Shown in pieces: positions 1-8,895 of a stretch of DNA of 64,000 bases. Below the pieces are notes generated by a model. The model was not told where the DNA came from. It saw nothing but the letters and a program-made list of their open reading frames with translations, and made no database searches. Where the stretch lies: positions 744,001 through 808,000 of the forward strand of contig NZ_CP107006.1 of assembly GCF_022867795.2 (NCBI RefSeq), read 5' to 3'. Source of the stretch: Chitinophaga horti. Lineage in GTDB: Bacteria; Bacteroidota; Bacteroidia; Chitinophagales; Chitinophagaceae. The position numbers and the translations under genes were made by a program. The first letter of the stretch is position 1, and each line of letters starts with the position of its first letter.

Positions 1-1
1 G

Positions 2-253
2 TTTTTGGGACAGGAGGAAGTGGTGCTTTCGCGCAAGGAGTTCGACCTGTTAAGTTATATGTTGCTGCACAAAAACCGGCCGCTTACGCGGATGCAGCTC
101 AGTGAACACATCTGGGGTAACTTCACCGATGATGATTACGATTCCAATTACATTGACGTACATATTAAAAACATCCGCAGGAAATTGTCTGCCTTCGGTT
201 CGGTGGAATGGTTGCAGACGATCCGCCATGTAGGATATAAAATCAAGATATAG
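2..253 (+). CDS. OmpR/PhoB-family response regulator, C-terminal fragment
   Basis: This is the 3' end of a two-component response regulator; the receiver domain lies left of the window. The visible part, about 83 residues, is a winged-helix DNA-binding domain of the Trans_reg_C type. It shows the usual order of a strand with a conserved KEFDLL helix, a recognition region around DSNYIDVHIKNIRRKL, and the closing RHVGYKI hairpin. The frame is open to the window edge, so the TTG at position 5 is not a real start. The stop is one base before the start of the histidine kinase, so the two are an operon and presumably cognate partners. The regulated genes cannot be told from the sequence. Confidence 0.9.
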   Translation, partial: FLGQEEVVLSRKEFDLLSYMLLHKNRPLTRMQLSEHIWGNFTDDDYDSNYIDVHIKNIRRKLSAFGSVEWLQTIRHVGYKIKI

Positions 254-254
254 C

Positions 255-1580
255 TTGAAGCTATTTACCAAACTTACGCTGTTCATCACGCTGTCGAAAC
301 TGGCAGTGGTGGTGCTATTTGTGCTGCTGCTACCTGGTTTGGTAGACAGCATTGCCAGTCGTTATACCGACTATTACCTCAGCCAGCAAAAGAATAAGGT
401 GTTGCAGGTGATCGATAAAAACGGGATCGATTATTACCTGGAAGGAGAAGCGGACTACGGCAGCTATACGATGTTAAAGGAGGAATACATCTCGCTGGAG
501 CCCGTCGGTAAAAACATCCTGCCCGATACGATTGCCACGATGCGCAGGTTGGTGGAAGACGATACGCTCACTTACCGCATTCTCAGTCATGTGTTTTCGA
601 ACAACGGTAAAAGTTATATGCTGGAAGTTGGTAAAACCTCCGCCAGTATTGGTCAGTACAATCGTCCCTTGCAAAAGATGGCGCTATATGTACTGATCGG
701 GCTTATCGTCATTACCATCGTTACCGATCTTATTTTCACGCGCCTGTTATTGAAGCCATTGGGTGTAATTATCCATAACCGATTGTTGAACCGCCGTTTT
801 CCCTTCAAAGAAACTGCGCCGCCTATTCAAACCAGCACTACTGACTTTAAGTATCTCGACGCCTCCCTGGTGGACCTGATGACCCAAATCCGCGAGGCAT
901 TCGAGAAGGAGCGCGAGTTTACCTCCAACGCCTCGCATGAACTGATGACGCCTGTAAGCATTCTTCAAACCAAAATGGAAAACCTGCTGGGAGAAGGAGA
1001 GTTGCCGGAAGAAACAGAAAAACAGGTAGTCGGCATGATGAAAACCCTCAACCGGTTGAAGAAGATCGTCAACTCCCTGTTATTCATCTCCCGCATCGAA
1101 AATGACCAGTTCCCAAAGTCGGATACGTTTGCTATGCATACACTCGTGGAGGAAGTGATGGAGGAGCTTGATCACCGCCTGCCGGAGAAGCGCTTACAGT
1201 TTTCTGCCAGCATTTCTCGTAACGCTATCCTGCGCGGACTTAATCACGATCTTATTTTCCAGCTGATCTATAACCTGCTGAATAATGCGGTGCGTTATAA
1301 CCGGGAGGGTGGTAGCATTCATGTAACAGACAGCTACAAAGCCGGTGAACCTTACCATTTATCATTGCAGGATACGGGCATTGGCATCCCGGAGCAGGAA
1401 CTGGTGAACATTTTTAACCGGTTCAAAAAAGTGGAGAAGACGGGCAACGAAGGTTATGGACTCGGTTTATCGATCGTTAGTACCATTGCCCGCTACCATG
1501 ATATCCAGATCGAAGTAACATCGCAGGTAGGAGAGGGCACCACTTTTACATTGGTCTTCCCGGAGGATCAGCTGGTTTGA
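255..1580 (+). CDS. Two-component sensor histidine kinase
   Basis: Membrane-bound sensor kinase of 441 residues, expected to phosphorylate the upstream response regulator. There is a first membrane segment at about residues 12-32, a periplasmic sensor region of about 105 residues without a recognisable domain, and a second membrane segment at about 142-164. A HisKA dimerisation domain follows, with the phospho-acceptor His228 in SNASHELMTP. The HATPase domain has its N-box around LLNNAVRYN (341-349), G1 motif DTGIG (373-377) and G2 motif GYGLGL (400-405). All catalytic motifs are intact. The start is TTG, one base after the regulator's stop; no ATG fits better without losing the first membrane segment. 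Confidence 0.92.
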   Translation: MKLFTKLTLFITLSKLAVVVLFVLLLPGLVDSIASRYTDYYLSQQKNKVLQVIDKNGIDYYLEGEADYGSYTMLKEEYISLEPVGKNILPDTIATMRRLVEDDTLTYRILSHVFSNNGKSYMLEVGKTSASIGQYNRPLQKMALYVLIGLIVITIVTDLIFTRLLLKPLGVIIHNRLLNRRFPFKETAPPIQTSTTDFKYLDASLVDLMTQIREAFEKEREFTSNASHELMTPVSILQTKMENLLGEGELPEETEKQVVGMMKTLNRLKKIVNSLLFISRIENDQFPKSDTFAMHTLVEEVMEELDHRLPEKRLQFSASISRNAILRGLNHDLIFQLIYNLLNNAVRYNREGGSIHVTDSYKAGEPYHLSLQDTGIGIPEQELVNIFNRFKKVEKTGNEGYGLGLSIVSTIARYHDIQIEVTSQVGEGTTFTLVFPEDQLV

Positions 1581-1649
1581 CCAGGGCTGCACCCCGCATT
1601 TACCCAGTTTCCCGGGCAGTCATAAATTCGGTGTTCGCGGTGGGCAATA

Positions 1650-2072
1650 CTACACGCCCCAGGCCGTAATTACCAACCTTCTCGCACCACCATAGTCCCT
1701 GTGCTCACAAAGGTAAATGCCCTGCCAGGTACCTAGTAACGGTCGGCCGTTGTGTACCGGTATGAGCATAGAACTACCGAGCATCGCGGCTTTCAGGTGC
1801 GCCGGCATATCATCCGGCCCTTCATCATTATGAACATAATCGGGATCGTTCTGGGGGACGGCCTTGTTAAAGTAGGTTTCAAAGTCTTTGCGAACGGTAG
1901 GATCGGCATTTTCGTTGATGGTTAATGACGCGGAAGTATGTTGTATAAACACCTGCAGCATGCCGGTTTTGATTTCGCTCAACTGTGGCAGTGATTGTAA
2001 TACTTCCGGGGTAATGATATGGAACCCGCGCTTACGGGCGCTGAGTTGTATGATTTGCTGGAACATTTTCAT
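1650..2072 (-). CDS. YjbQ-family (UPF0047) protein
   Basis: Compact 140-residue protein of the YjbQ/UPF0047 family, at full family length. The family signatures are all present: HTSASLTINENADP (45-58), HNDEGPDDMPAHLK (81-94) and the C-terminal GTWQGIYLCEHRD (114-126), which carry the conserved histidines and acidic residues of the active-site pocket. Family members have been reported to have weak thiamine-phosphate synthase activity, but the physiological role is unsettled. It is convergent with the histidine kinase operon and lies downstream of the lipoprotein gene on the same strand, with a possible weak terminator between them. Confidence 0.88.
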   Translation of the reverse strand: MKMFQQIIQLSARKRGFHIITPEVLQSLPQLSEIKTGMLQVFIQHTSASLTINENADPTVRKDFETYFNKAVPQNDPDYVHNDEGPDDMPAHLKAAMLGSSMLIPVHNGRPLLGTWQGIYLCEHRDYGGARRLVITAWGV

Positions 2073-2092
2073 GCCGCTAAAATAGGTATTCT

Positions 2093-2117
2093 AAAAGCAA
2101 CAGGGCCCGCAGGCCCC
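2093..2117 (-). terminator. Possible weak terminator of the lipoprotein gene
   Basis: On the minus strand a short GC hairpin (GGGCC/GGCCC arms, about 2103-2117) sits just after the stop of the lipoprotein gene. It is followed by GTTGCTTTT, which is only moderately U-rich. It may separate the lipoprotein gene from the YjbQ gene or only reduce read-through. Confidence 0.35.
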
Positions 2118-2124
2118 GTCGTAT

Positions 2125-3237
2125 TTATTTTCCACGTTTAATCGTATTGTCAATCTTCGCTTTGCTAAAAGTCATTTTGTTTTCCCCTTCGCCGAGGTAG
2201 AGATGCTCGCCATCCAGCACATACGTTATCTTTTGGCCGGTGAGCAGCTTCAGGTAACGAGCTTCCACATCCGAGTTGGCGCAAGCCATTTCGGTAGACA
2301 TCAGGGGGCCGAATACCAATTGCCCGTTCTCCAGTTTAACATCACCACCAAATCGGTTGCAGCCGCCATAGCCGTACACCTTGCCCTCCACCAGTTGTAA
2401 TTCCAGGGTAGGACTACCTTTAGGCGACTCCTTCGGATCGATCGCCTGGTTGCCTATCTTCTCCAAAGCCCACAGCGTATTAAGGCGATATGCCCCCAGG
2501 AAATGTCCGCAGCCGGTGTATTGCTTATAATCAGTATCGCCTTTAAACTTCACATCTACTGTTACGCTGTACGCCGATTGCTCGCCCGACATGTCGTTCT
2601 CGCAGGTCTGGCGGAACAGCTGCACGGTGAGTGAGCCTTGTTCCGTTTCCGCATGATAGCGTGTTACAGGCGCATCTGCCGCCCGCTCGCCCTGGCTTGC
2701 CGGGGTCACGATCTCCGCACCATCCACGTTCTTAAAGTGCATCGACTTATCGAAATCTATTTCCAGCGACCAGAAAGGTTCGTTGCCACTGGCGGTGAAA
2801 TCAACGGTGTTGGGCGTTTGTACGTTTGATAGCGTCGTTCTTTCCAGTTTATACTTCGCGGCGAGCGATGAGGTAATCGGTTTCGCATCTTTATCCAGCA
2901 ACTCAAGTTTTTCACCACGAAAGGCAAGAAACTTGGTTTCACCCGCTACGTTATGCAGGGTAACCAAGCTGTCTGAGCTCATTTCCCAGGTGCCTTTGTC
3001 TACAAACGCATCGCCGGGTTTACCAAGGTAAATAGAGCGTTCGTAAAAGGTATCATTAGGTTGCAGTTGCAACAGGTAAGCGATGCCTTCGCAATCGGCG
3101 CAGGGTAATTCGCCTTTCCAGTTGGTGGCAGTGGCTTGCTTAAGCGCTTCCGGCGCAGGTTGGGCGCCGGTTTTCGGAGCACCGTTGTTGCAGGCCATCA
3201 GGCTGGCCGCGGCAAATAAGGAGAGGGTCCTTTTCAT
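2125..3237 (-). CDS. NlpE-like / COG3650 / META three-domain lipoprotein
   Basis: Secreted lipoprotein of 370 residues from the ATG at 3237. An upstream in-frame start would add 40 residues ahead of the signal peptide and is less likely. The signal peptide ends at a lipobox with Cys16 (LMAC). Three regions follow. An NlpE-like region (about 40-135) has a CADC pair at 46-49. A COG3650-type region (about 145-245) opens with the signature GNEPFWSLE. A C-terminal META/HslJ domain (about 252-365) contains YGGCNRFGG and the matching MACAN segment. NlpE and META domains are linked to envelope stress and copper or antibiotic tolerance in other bacteria; the role here is inferred only. It is divergent from cassette 1 across a 194-bp gap. 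Confidence 0.85.
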   Translation of the reverse strand: MKRTLSLFAAASLMACNNGAPKTGAQPAPEALKQATATNWKGELPCADCEGIAYLLQLQPNDTFYERSIYLGKPGDAFVDKGTWEMSSDSLVTLHNVAGETKFLAFRGEKLELLDKDAKPITSSLAAKYKLERTTLSNVQTPNTVDFTASGNEPFWSLEIDFDKSMHFKNVDGAEIVTPASQGERAADAPVTRYHAETEQGSLTVQLFRQTCENDMSGEQSAYSVTVDVKFKGDTDYKQYTGCGHFLGAYRLNTLWALEKIGNQAIDPKESPKGSPTLELQLVEGKVYGYGGCNRFGGDVKLENGQLVFGPLMSTEMACANSDVEARYLKLLTGQKITYVLDGEHLYLGEGENKMTFSKAKIDNTIKRGK

Positions 3238-3431
3238 GTAACGTATTTTAGTTTCCGTATGCATAAAGATAAGCTGTTGTGCAAAAATATAGCCAGTCTC
3301 TGCATCGTATAATAAGACAATGATAACAAGGCATTTGTTCACTGATGACGCATGCATCTACCTGAAAAACTAAGCGAACGCCCGAAAAAATATGTAGATT
3401 TATCCCGCGTGAGTAACACTTTTTATACTGA

Positions 3432-4034
3432 ATGATAGTACAACCCTTACATAACGAACCGGAGATGTTAAAAGACATGCAGGAAGGTGATGCTGCTGCT
3501 TTTACCGCTTTGTACCGTCATTACAGTCCGCCCATCTACACCGTTACACTTCGTATGGTAAAAGATCCCGGTGCCGCCCAGGAAATCATCCAGGACATCT
3601 TCTCCGACATCTGGAAAAACCGCGAAGTGTTGGAAATCGAGAATTTAGCCGCCTATCTCTATCGCGCCGGCCAAAACCGGGTACTTAACTTCTTTAAGAA
3701 ACTCCAGCACGACCGCCAGCGGCTTGAAGACTTCCGGGTGTTTGCGGAAGAACATTACTCGCATATCGAAGAAGCCCTCCATTATCGCGAAAGCGCCGAG
3801 ATGCTGCGTGACGTGTTACAGGATTTGTCGCCCAAACAACGGCAGGTGTACGAACTGTGCCGCATCGAAGGCCGCTCGTACAAAGAAGCGGCCGCTATTA
3901 TGGGTATTTCCAGCCATACAGTGAAGGAATATCTCGTGGAAGCCAACAAACGTATCCGCGCCGGTTTTGGCAACAATCCCGCGCTGGTATTCGCTTTGCT
4001 TTACCTGGCCGCCGCCCGCCCGGTATTTTTTTAA
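3432..4034 (+). CDS. ECF RNA polymerase sigma factor (FecI-like), cassette 1
   Basis: A 200-residue extracytoplasmic-function sigma factor. The sigma-2 region (about 20-95) contains ALYRHYSPPIYTVTLRM and the acidic QEIIQDIFSDIWKNRE helix that contacts core polymerase and the -10 element. The sigma-4 helix-turn-helix (about 125-178) contains LSPKQRQVYELCRIEGRSYKEAAAIMGISSHTVKEYL. It should transcribe the following susCD operon when released by its FecR partner, which starts 52 bp downstream. A TAnnTTTA sequence at 3395-3402, 30 bp before the start, resembles the Bacteroidota -7 box, but no clear -33 element is visible. Confidence 0.93.
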   Translation: MIVQPLHNEPEMLKDMQEGDAAAFTALYRHYSPPIYTVTLRMVKDPGAAQEIIQDIFSDIWKNREVLEIENLAAYLYRAGQNRVLNFFKKLQHDRQRLEDFRVFAEEHYSHIEEALHYRESAEMLRDVLQDLSPKQRQVYELCRIEGRSYKEAAAIMGISSHTVKEYLVEANKRIRAGFGNNPALVFALLYLAAARPVFF

Positions 4035-4086
4035 AAAACTTAACTTTGCCTCCCCCTTTCTTCCATTGCCGTTGTCATATTAATAG

Positions 4087-5247
4087 ATGGAACAACCTGG
4101 ATTCTATATAAACCTGTTCAACAGGCTGCTGGAAGGCAATTGTACTGCGTCGGATACGGAGAAGCTGGTAAGTTGGCTGGGAAGCGAACATCCCGACCCG
4201 CTGGCTGCAGAACTTATCCTGCGTCAGTATGAACAATCGTCCGCAGACGTAGATCCGGCTGTAAGGCAGTTACTGGATGATATGCTGCCTGCTATCCTGG
4301 ACGCACCACCCGCCAAAGTTGTTGCTATTCGTAAACGCCGTTACTGGCCAGCTGTTGCAGCTGCCGTTGTAGCGCTCGGAATCGTTGGCGCAGGTTTATT
4401 CTGGCAGCAGCGTACCAGCAAACCAACGGTGCAAACTGAAGATCAGCTGGTGATTGGTCCGGATGTGATGCCCGGCAGCAACAAAGCTTTGCTCACACTG
4501 GCCGACGGCCGACAGGTACCCTTAGACAGTACCGGCTCCGGCGCCTGGCAGCAGGGTGGGGCAGCGGTGAACCAGCAGGGGGGAGAACTGGTGTACGATA
4601 ACAACGCCGGCGAAGTGGTGTACAATACACTTACAACGCCCCGTGGCGGACAGTTTCGCGTGGTACTGCCGGATGGCAGTAAGGTATGGCTCAATGCCTC
4701 GTCGTCACTGCGTTTCCCCGTGGCCTTCTCCGGAAAGGAGCGTGTAGTGGAGGTGGAAGGCCAGGCTTATTTTGAAGTAACGGCCAGCGCCGAACATCCC
4801 TTCATCGTAAATACGCCTGCAGGGCCGGTAACCGCTTTGGGTACGAGCTTCGATATCATGGCTTATAAAGATGAGCCGACAGTAAATACCACCCTGGTCA
4901 CGGGAAATGTGCAGGTAAAAGGCAGTGGGGTAATCAATATGCGCCCGGGGTCGCAGGTGCAGGTGAAACCTGCTACGGGCGCGATGAATCTGAGAACAAC
5001 AGTGAACGTTAATAATATAACAGCCTGGAAGAACGGCTACTTTATTTTCGATAACGATCCCATTCAATCGGTGATGCGCCAGATACAACGCTGGTACGAT
5101 GTGGAGGTACGTTACGAGGGAACTATGGCAGAAGGACATATTAATGGTGAATTTCCAAGAGACTACACCTTGTCGGAAGTACTGAATATACTTATTACCA
5201 GCGGCGTGAATTGCAGGCTGGAAAATGGAACGTTAATAGTTAAATAG
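4087..5247 (+). CDS. FecR-family anti-sigma factor / signal transducer, cassette 1
   Basis: Single-pass inner-membrane protein of 386 residues. The cytoplasmic N-terminus (1-85) is the sigma-binding part, and the membrane segment is at about 87-106. The periplasmic FecR domain contains the family hallmark NTLTTPRGGQFRVVLPDGSKVW, then VEVEGQAYFEV and ALGTSFDI. The C-terminal DUF4974 region (about 315-386), with RQIQRWYDVEV, is the part expected to meet the STN domain of SusC. It holds the upstream sigma factor inactive until the transporter signals. It follows the sigma gene and is separated from susC by a 236-bp leader carrying the antisense-type hairpin. Confidence 0.93.
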   Translation: MEQPGFYINLFNRLLEGNCTASDTEKLVSWLGSEHPDPLAAELILRQYEQSSADVDPAVRQLLDDMLPAILDAPPAKVVAIRKRRYWPAVAAAVVALGIVGAGLFWQQRTSKPTVQTEDQLVIGPDVMPGSNKALLTLADGRQVPLDSTGSGAWQQGGAAVNQQGGELVYDNNAGEVVYNTLTTPRGGQFRVVLPDGSKVWLNASSSLRFPVAFSGKERVVEVEGQAYFEVTASAEHPFIVNTPAGPVTALGTSFDIMAYKDEPTVNTTLVTGNVQVKGSGVINMRPGSQVQVKPATGAMNLRTTVNVNNITAWKNGYFIFDNDPIQSVMRQIQRWYDVEVRYEGTMAEGHINGEFPRDYTLSEVLNILITSGVNCRLENGTLIVK

Positions 5248-5384
5248 GACAAGCAGCCAACTGAGAAAAGTTAATTATCAATCAAAATCAAGAGAAAAAA
5301 TGATCTGTGTATTGCAACAATGTATGACTGACCGAGTCTGGCGGTAATATCAACCTGTAAAAAATCGTCAGGGATACCACCCGT

Positions 5385-5420
5385 AAAGAAAAAGGCCGCA
5401 ATGTTGGAGCATTACGGCCT
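5385..5420 (-). terminator. Predicted antisense terminator in the susC leader, cassette 1
   Basis: On the plus strand an A-rich tract (5385-5393) runs into an 11-bp stem: left arm 5393-5403, six-base loop, right arm 5410-5420, all pairing with one G-U. No T-tract follows on the plus strand. Read on the minus strand it is a GC-rich hairpin followed by a U-rich tail, which is the shape of an intrinsic terminator. It would end an RNA coming out of susC about 60 bp upstream of the susC start. Equivalent elements occur in all five cassettes. Confidence 0.65.
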
Positions 5421-5483
5421 GTGTCTGGGTGAGTAATCTCGTTTTGCGTAACTGTAATTCTCAAAACCAAACATTTCAAATCT

Positions 5484-8400
5484 ATGCAATTTCTTGCAAA
5501 CTGCAAGGCCAGGCCTTTTATGTACATAAGGGGTTTGGGCTCATTACGATGTACAGCACAAATACTGCTGATTATGAGATTAACTTTTTGCCTGATTTTA
5601 GGGTTTACCTTACAGCTCAGCGCCGCCAGTTATGCGCAACAGGTGTCAATATCCGCTAAAGACGCCCGGCTGGAAACTGTTTTCCGCCAGATAAAAGAGC
5701 AAACGGGTTACACTTTTGTATACCGCACCGAGTGGATGCAAAACGCCAACCCGGTAGATATTAGTTTGAAGAACGCTTCGCTGGACGAGGCGCTCAACCT
5801 GTGTTTCAAAGACCAACCATTTACATACGCGATCACGCGCCGCACCATCGTGCTAAAGCAACGGCAGCCGGGTACACCGGCCACGCCCGTTGTAGTAGCC
5901 GATCCGATCGTGGTGAAAGGGCAGGTGGTGAATGCGGATGGCGACCCGGTGCCGGGGGCTTCTGTGTTACTGGCCGGCGCCAAAAATGGTGTGGTAACCG
6001 ATGCAAATGGTTACTTCTCGATCACTGCCCCTGAAGAGGGCGCAAAAATCAGGGTGTCGTTTATTGGCTTTGAAGACGCCGAGTTTAAGGCAAACACCAA
6101 AGGCAGCATTAAAATAAAACTGCAATTGAAAGACCAGAAGCTCGAGCAGGTGGTGGTAACGGGTATGATGAACCGCGATCGCAAAACGTTTTCCGGCGCT
6201 ACGGCTATGTACACCGGCGAACAACTGAAAACGGTAAGCAACGTGAACGTGATCCAGGGCTTGCGTACGCTCGATCCATCATTCCTGGTACTGGAAAATA
6301 ACCTGCAGGGCAGCAACCCGAATACCTTGCCTACTATCGAGCTGCGCGGACAAACGAGTATCTCTACTACGGCGCTGCGCGATGAATTTTCCATCGACCC
6401 GAATCAACCCTTATTCATTCTCGATGGTTTCCAGGCAAGCCTGCAACAGATCGTAGATCTCGATATAAACCGTGTGGCTTCTATCACTATCCTGAAAGAT
6501 GCGGCGTCTACGGCGATTTACGGTTCAAGAGCTTCCAACGGTGTGGTTGTCGTAGAAACGATCCGTCCGAAATCGGGACTCACTTCGGTATCGTATACGA
6601 ACGATATGACGTTCGAGTTCCCTGATCTGACCAGCTATAATCGTATGGATGCAGCGGAAAAACTTGAATTTGAGAGGCTTTCCGGTCGCTACCAGAACGG
6701 GCGTTTCGATAAAGCAGAAAGAAATCATTCGTTTTACCAGCCGCTCTATGCTTTCCGCCGTGCCGAGGTAGAGCGGGGTGTAAACTCTTACTGGCTCAGT
6801 GATCCTGTGCGCAACGGGGTGTCGCAACGGCACTCGCTGTACGTTGGCGGTGGCAACGATGCACTCACATTTGACATCGGGGGCAACTTCCGCAAGCAGG
6901 ATGGTGTAATGAAAGGCAGTGGTAAGCAGGATTGGGGAACCCGCCTGAATCTGTCTTACCGGAACAAAAACCTGCGTGTGAACAACAACCTGTATGTGGC
7001 CGGCGTAAAATCCACCGAGTCTCCTTACGGTTCCTTTGCTACCTGGGTAAACATGAATCCCTATTACCGCAAGGCGGATGCTTCGGTGCCCAACCTGGAG
7101 GAGTTCTTCGATCAGACTACGGGCGAGAGTGGTTTTATCACCAACCCATTGTACAATGCCATGCTTGCCAGCTACGATCGCGGTCGCACACTCTCCATTA
7201 CCAATAACCTGCAGGCGAACTACGACATCATGCCGGGGCTGCGGGCACAGGGTTCGTTACAGGTGGTGAAAAACACCAGTGAAGACAATACGTTCGTATC
7301 CCCACTCGATACCCGGTATCGCGAAACTTCGAATGAAGAAAAGGGGCAGTATACCATGAGGGGAGGCAACTCATTCTCTTATACAGCGGCAGGTCAGCTT
7401 ACCTACTACAAAAACATCAACAAAAATACGTTCAACGTAAACCTGCGCGCAGAAATGCAGGAATCAAAAAACCGTTCCGAGGGCTTTACTGCGATCGGTT
7501 TCCCGGCGGCGAGCAATGGTAATCCGCGTTTCGCCTACGGTTTTAAGGAAGGCAGTGCGCCCAGTGCCGCCAGCAGCATGTCACGCAGAAATTCTCTGGT
7601 AAGCACTTTCGCCTATTCTTACGATATGCGTTACAATGTGGATGCTACTTTTTCTTATGATGGATCTACTGCCTTCGGTATTGCCAATCCTTACTCTCCG
7701 TTCTACTCCCTCGGGGGCAGCTGGAACATGGAAAAGGAACGATTCATGCGCGACCTGCCCTGGGTAAACTCCCTGCGCCTGCGTGCAAACGCCGGGTTGA
7801 CGGGTAACCAGAACTTCAGTGCTACATCTTCTGTATCTACTTACAATTATACTGCTGCCTTTAATTACTTCGGTCAGGGTGTAACACTCACTACGCTCGG
7901 TAACCCGAACCTGAAGTGGCAGAACACCTTACAATACAGTGCTGGTCTGGACGCAAGCCTGTTCGAAAACCGTGTTTCCTTACAGGTGAACGCCTACCAG
8001 AAACTCACAGACCCACTGGTGGTGGCGATCACCCTGCCTTCCTCTACAGGTTTGAGTGATTATCCTTTTAACGCCGGCGACCTTACCGTGAGAGGCGTGG
8101 AGTTTACAGCGCGCGTGTCACCTGTCTTCAATCCCCGCGACCGTAAGGTGTGGACGATCGGCATTACGGGTTCCAAATACAGCCAGGTGTACGACCACTT
8201 CGATAACAGGCTGAGAGGCATGAACGAAAAACTGCGTAACAGCAATTCACTCACCCGCTACCGTGATGGCTATTCGCCGGACGATATATGGGCCGTACCC
8301 TCACTGGGCATCGATCCTGCTACCGGCCGCGAACTATTCCGCAAAATGGATGGTACGACCACATTTGACTTCGACTATGACGACCAGGTGGTGGTGGGTA

Positions 8401-8876
8401 ACACCAGGCCGATGTTACAGGGCGTACTCACCAACTCTGTTACTTTCAAAGGATTGTTCTGTACCCTCAACTTTCGCTACATCCTGAACCAGGACATCTT
8501 TAATAATGTACTGTATAACCGTGTGGAGAACATCAGTATGGCCAGCCTCATCCAGAATAACCAGGATAAACGTGCTTTGTACGAGCGTTGGAAAAAAACC
8601 GGTGACCAGTCGGAGTTCAAAAGTATATCGATCACGGACTATACGCCGATATCATCCCGCTTTGTGCAGCGCGAAAATACATTCACCATGGAAGCGGCCA
8701 ATATTGGTTACCAATTCCAGGACGCGCCATGGCTGAAGAAAGCCCGGTTGTCGAACCTGAAGGTGAGTGGTTATACGAACGAGATATTCCGCATATCCAA
8801 TATCAGGCGCGAAAGAGGAACGGAGTATCCTTACGCAAGGTCGTTTTCCTTTAGCCTGACTGCCAATTTTCAATAA
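5484..8876 (+). CDS. SusC/RagA-family TonB-dependent transporter with STN domain, cassette 1
   Basis: Outer-membrane TonB-dependent transporter of 1130 residues. A 30-residue leader precedes the signal peptide, which begins MRLTF at residue 31 and ends near ASYAQ. Then come the STN signalling domain (about 60-125), a carboxypeptidase-D-like beta-sandwich (about 145-215), the plug with the family motif ILKDAASTAIYGSRASNGVVVVET, and the 22-strand barrel ending in an aromatic residue region (SFSLTANFQ). It takes up substrate bound by the SusD partner and signals to FecR. The ATG at 5484 is preferred because the block before MRLT is conserved as protein in all five SusC copies. The substrate is unknown. 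Confidence 0.95.
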   Translation: MQFLANCKARPFMYIRGLGSLRCTAQILLIMRLTFCLILGFTLQLSAASYAQQVSISAKDARLETVFRQIKEQTGYTFVYRTEWMQNANPVDISLKNASLDEALNLCFKDQPFTYAITRRTIVLKQRQPGTPATPVVVADPIVVKGQVVNADGDPVPGASVLLAGAKNGVVTDANGYFSITAPEEGAKIRVSFIGFEDAEFKANTKGSIKIKLQLKDQKLEQVVVTGMMNRDRKTFSGATAMYTGEQLKTVSNVNVIQGLRTLDPSFLVLENNLQGSNPNTLPTIELRGQTSISTTALRDEFSIDPNQPLFILDGFQASLQQIVDLDINRVASITILKDAASTAIYGSRASNGVVVVETIRPKSGLTSVSYTNDMTFEFPDLTSYNRMDAAEKLEFERLSGRYQNGRFDKAERNHSFYQPLYAFRRAEVERGVNSYWLSDPVRNGVSQRHSLYVGGGNDALTFDIGGNFRKQDGVMKGSGKQDWGTRLNLSYRNKNLRVNNNLYVAGVKSTESPYGSFATWVNMNPYYRKADASVPNLEEFFDQTTGESGFITNPLYNAMLASYDRGRTLSITNNLQANYDIMPGLRAQGSLQVVKNTSEDNTFVSPLDTRYRETSNEEKGQYTMRGGNSFSYTAAGQLTYYKNINKNTFNVNLRAEMQESKNRSEGFTAIGFPAASNGNPRFAYGFKEGSAPSAASSMSRRNSLVSTFAYSYDMRYNVDATFSYDGSTAFGIANPYSPFYSLGGSWNMEKERFMRDLPWVNSLRLRANAGLTGNQNFSATSSVSTYNYTAAFNYFGQGVTLTTLGNPNLKWQNTLQYSAGLDASLFENRVSLQVNAYQKLTDPLVVAITLPSSTGLSDYPFNAGDLTVRGVEFTARVSPVFNPRDRKVWTIGITGSKYSQVYDHFDNRLRGMNEKLRNSNSLTRYRDGYSPDDIWAVPSLGIDPATGRELFRKMDGTTTFDFDYDDQVVVGNTRPMLQGVLTNSVTFKGLFCTLNFRYILNQDIFNNVLYNRVENISMASLIQNNQDKRALYERWKKTGDQSEFKSISITDYTPISSRFVQRENTFTMEAANIGYQFQDAPWLKKARLSNLKVSGYTNEIFRISNIRRERGTEYPYARSFSFSLTANFQ

Positions 8877-8895
8877 TCGTTAAAGTTATATACGG

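Noticed and set aside
5385-5420. The fecR-susC hairpins as plus-strand attenuator terminators
   Set aside because: In all five cases the A-tract is on the 5' side and no T-run follows on the plus strand, so they cannot work as intrinsic terminators of the sense transcript.
5556-5585. The MKLT block DNA as a conserved minus-strand promoter for the antisense RNA
   Set aside because: Third codon positions vary freely between the five copies and no consistent reversed TAnnTTTG box with a -33 element is present; protein-level conservation explains it better.
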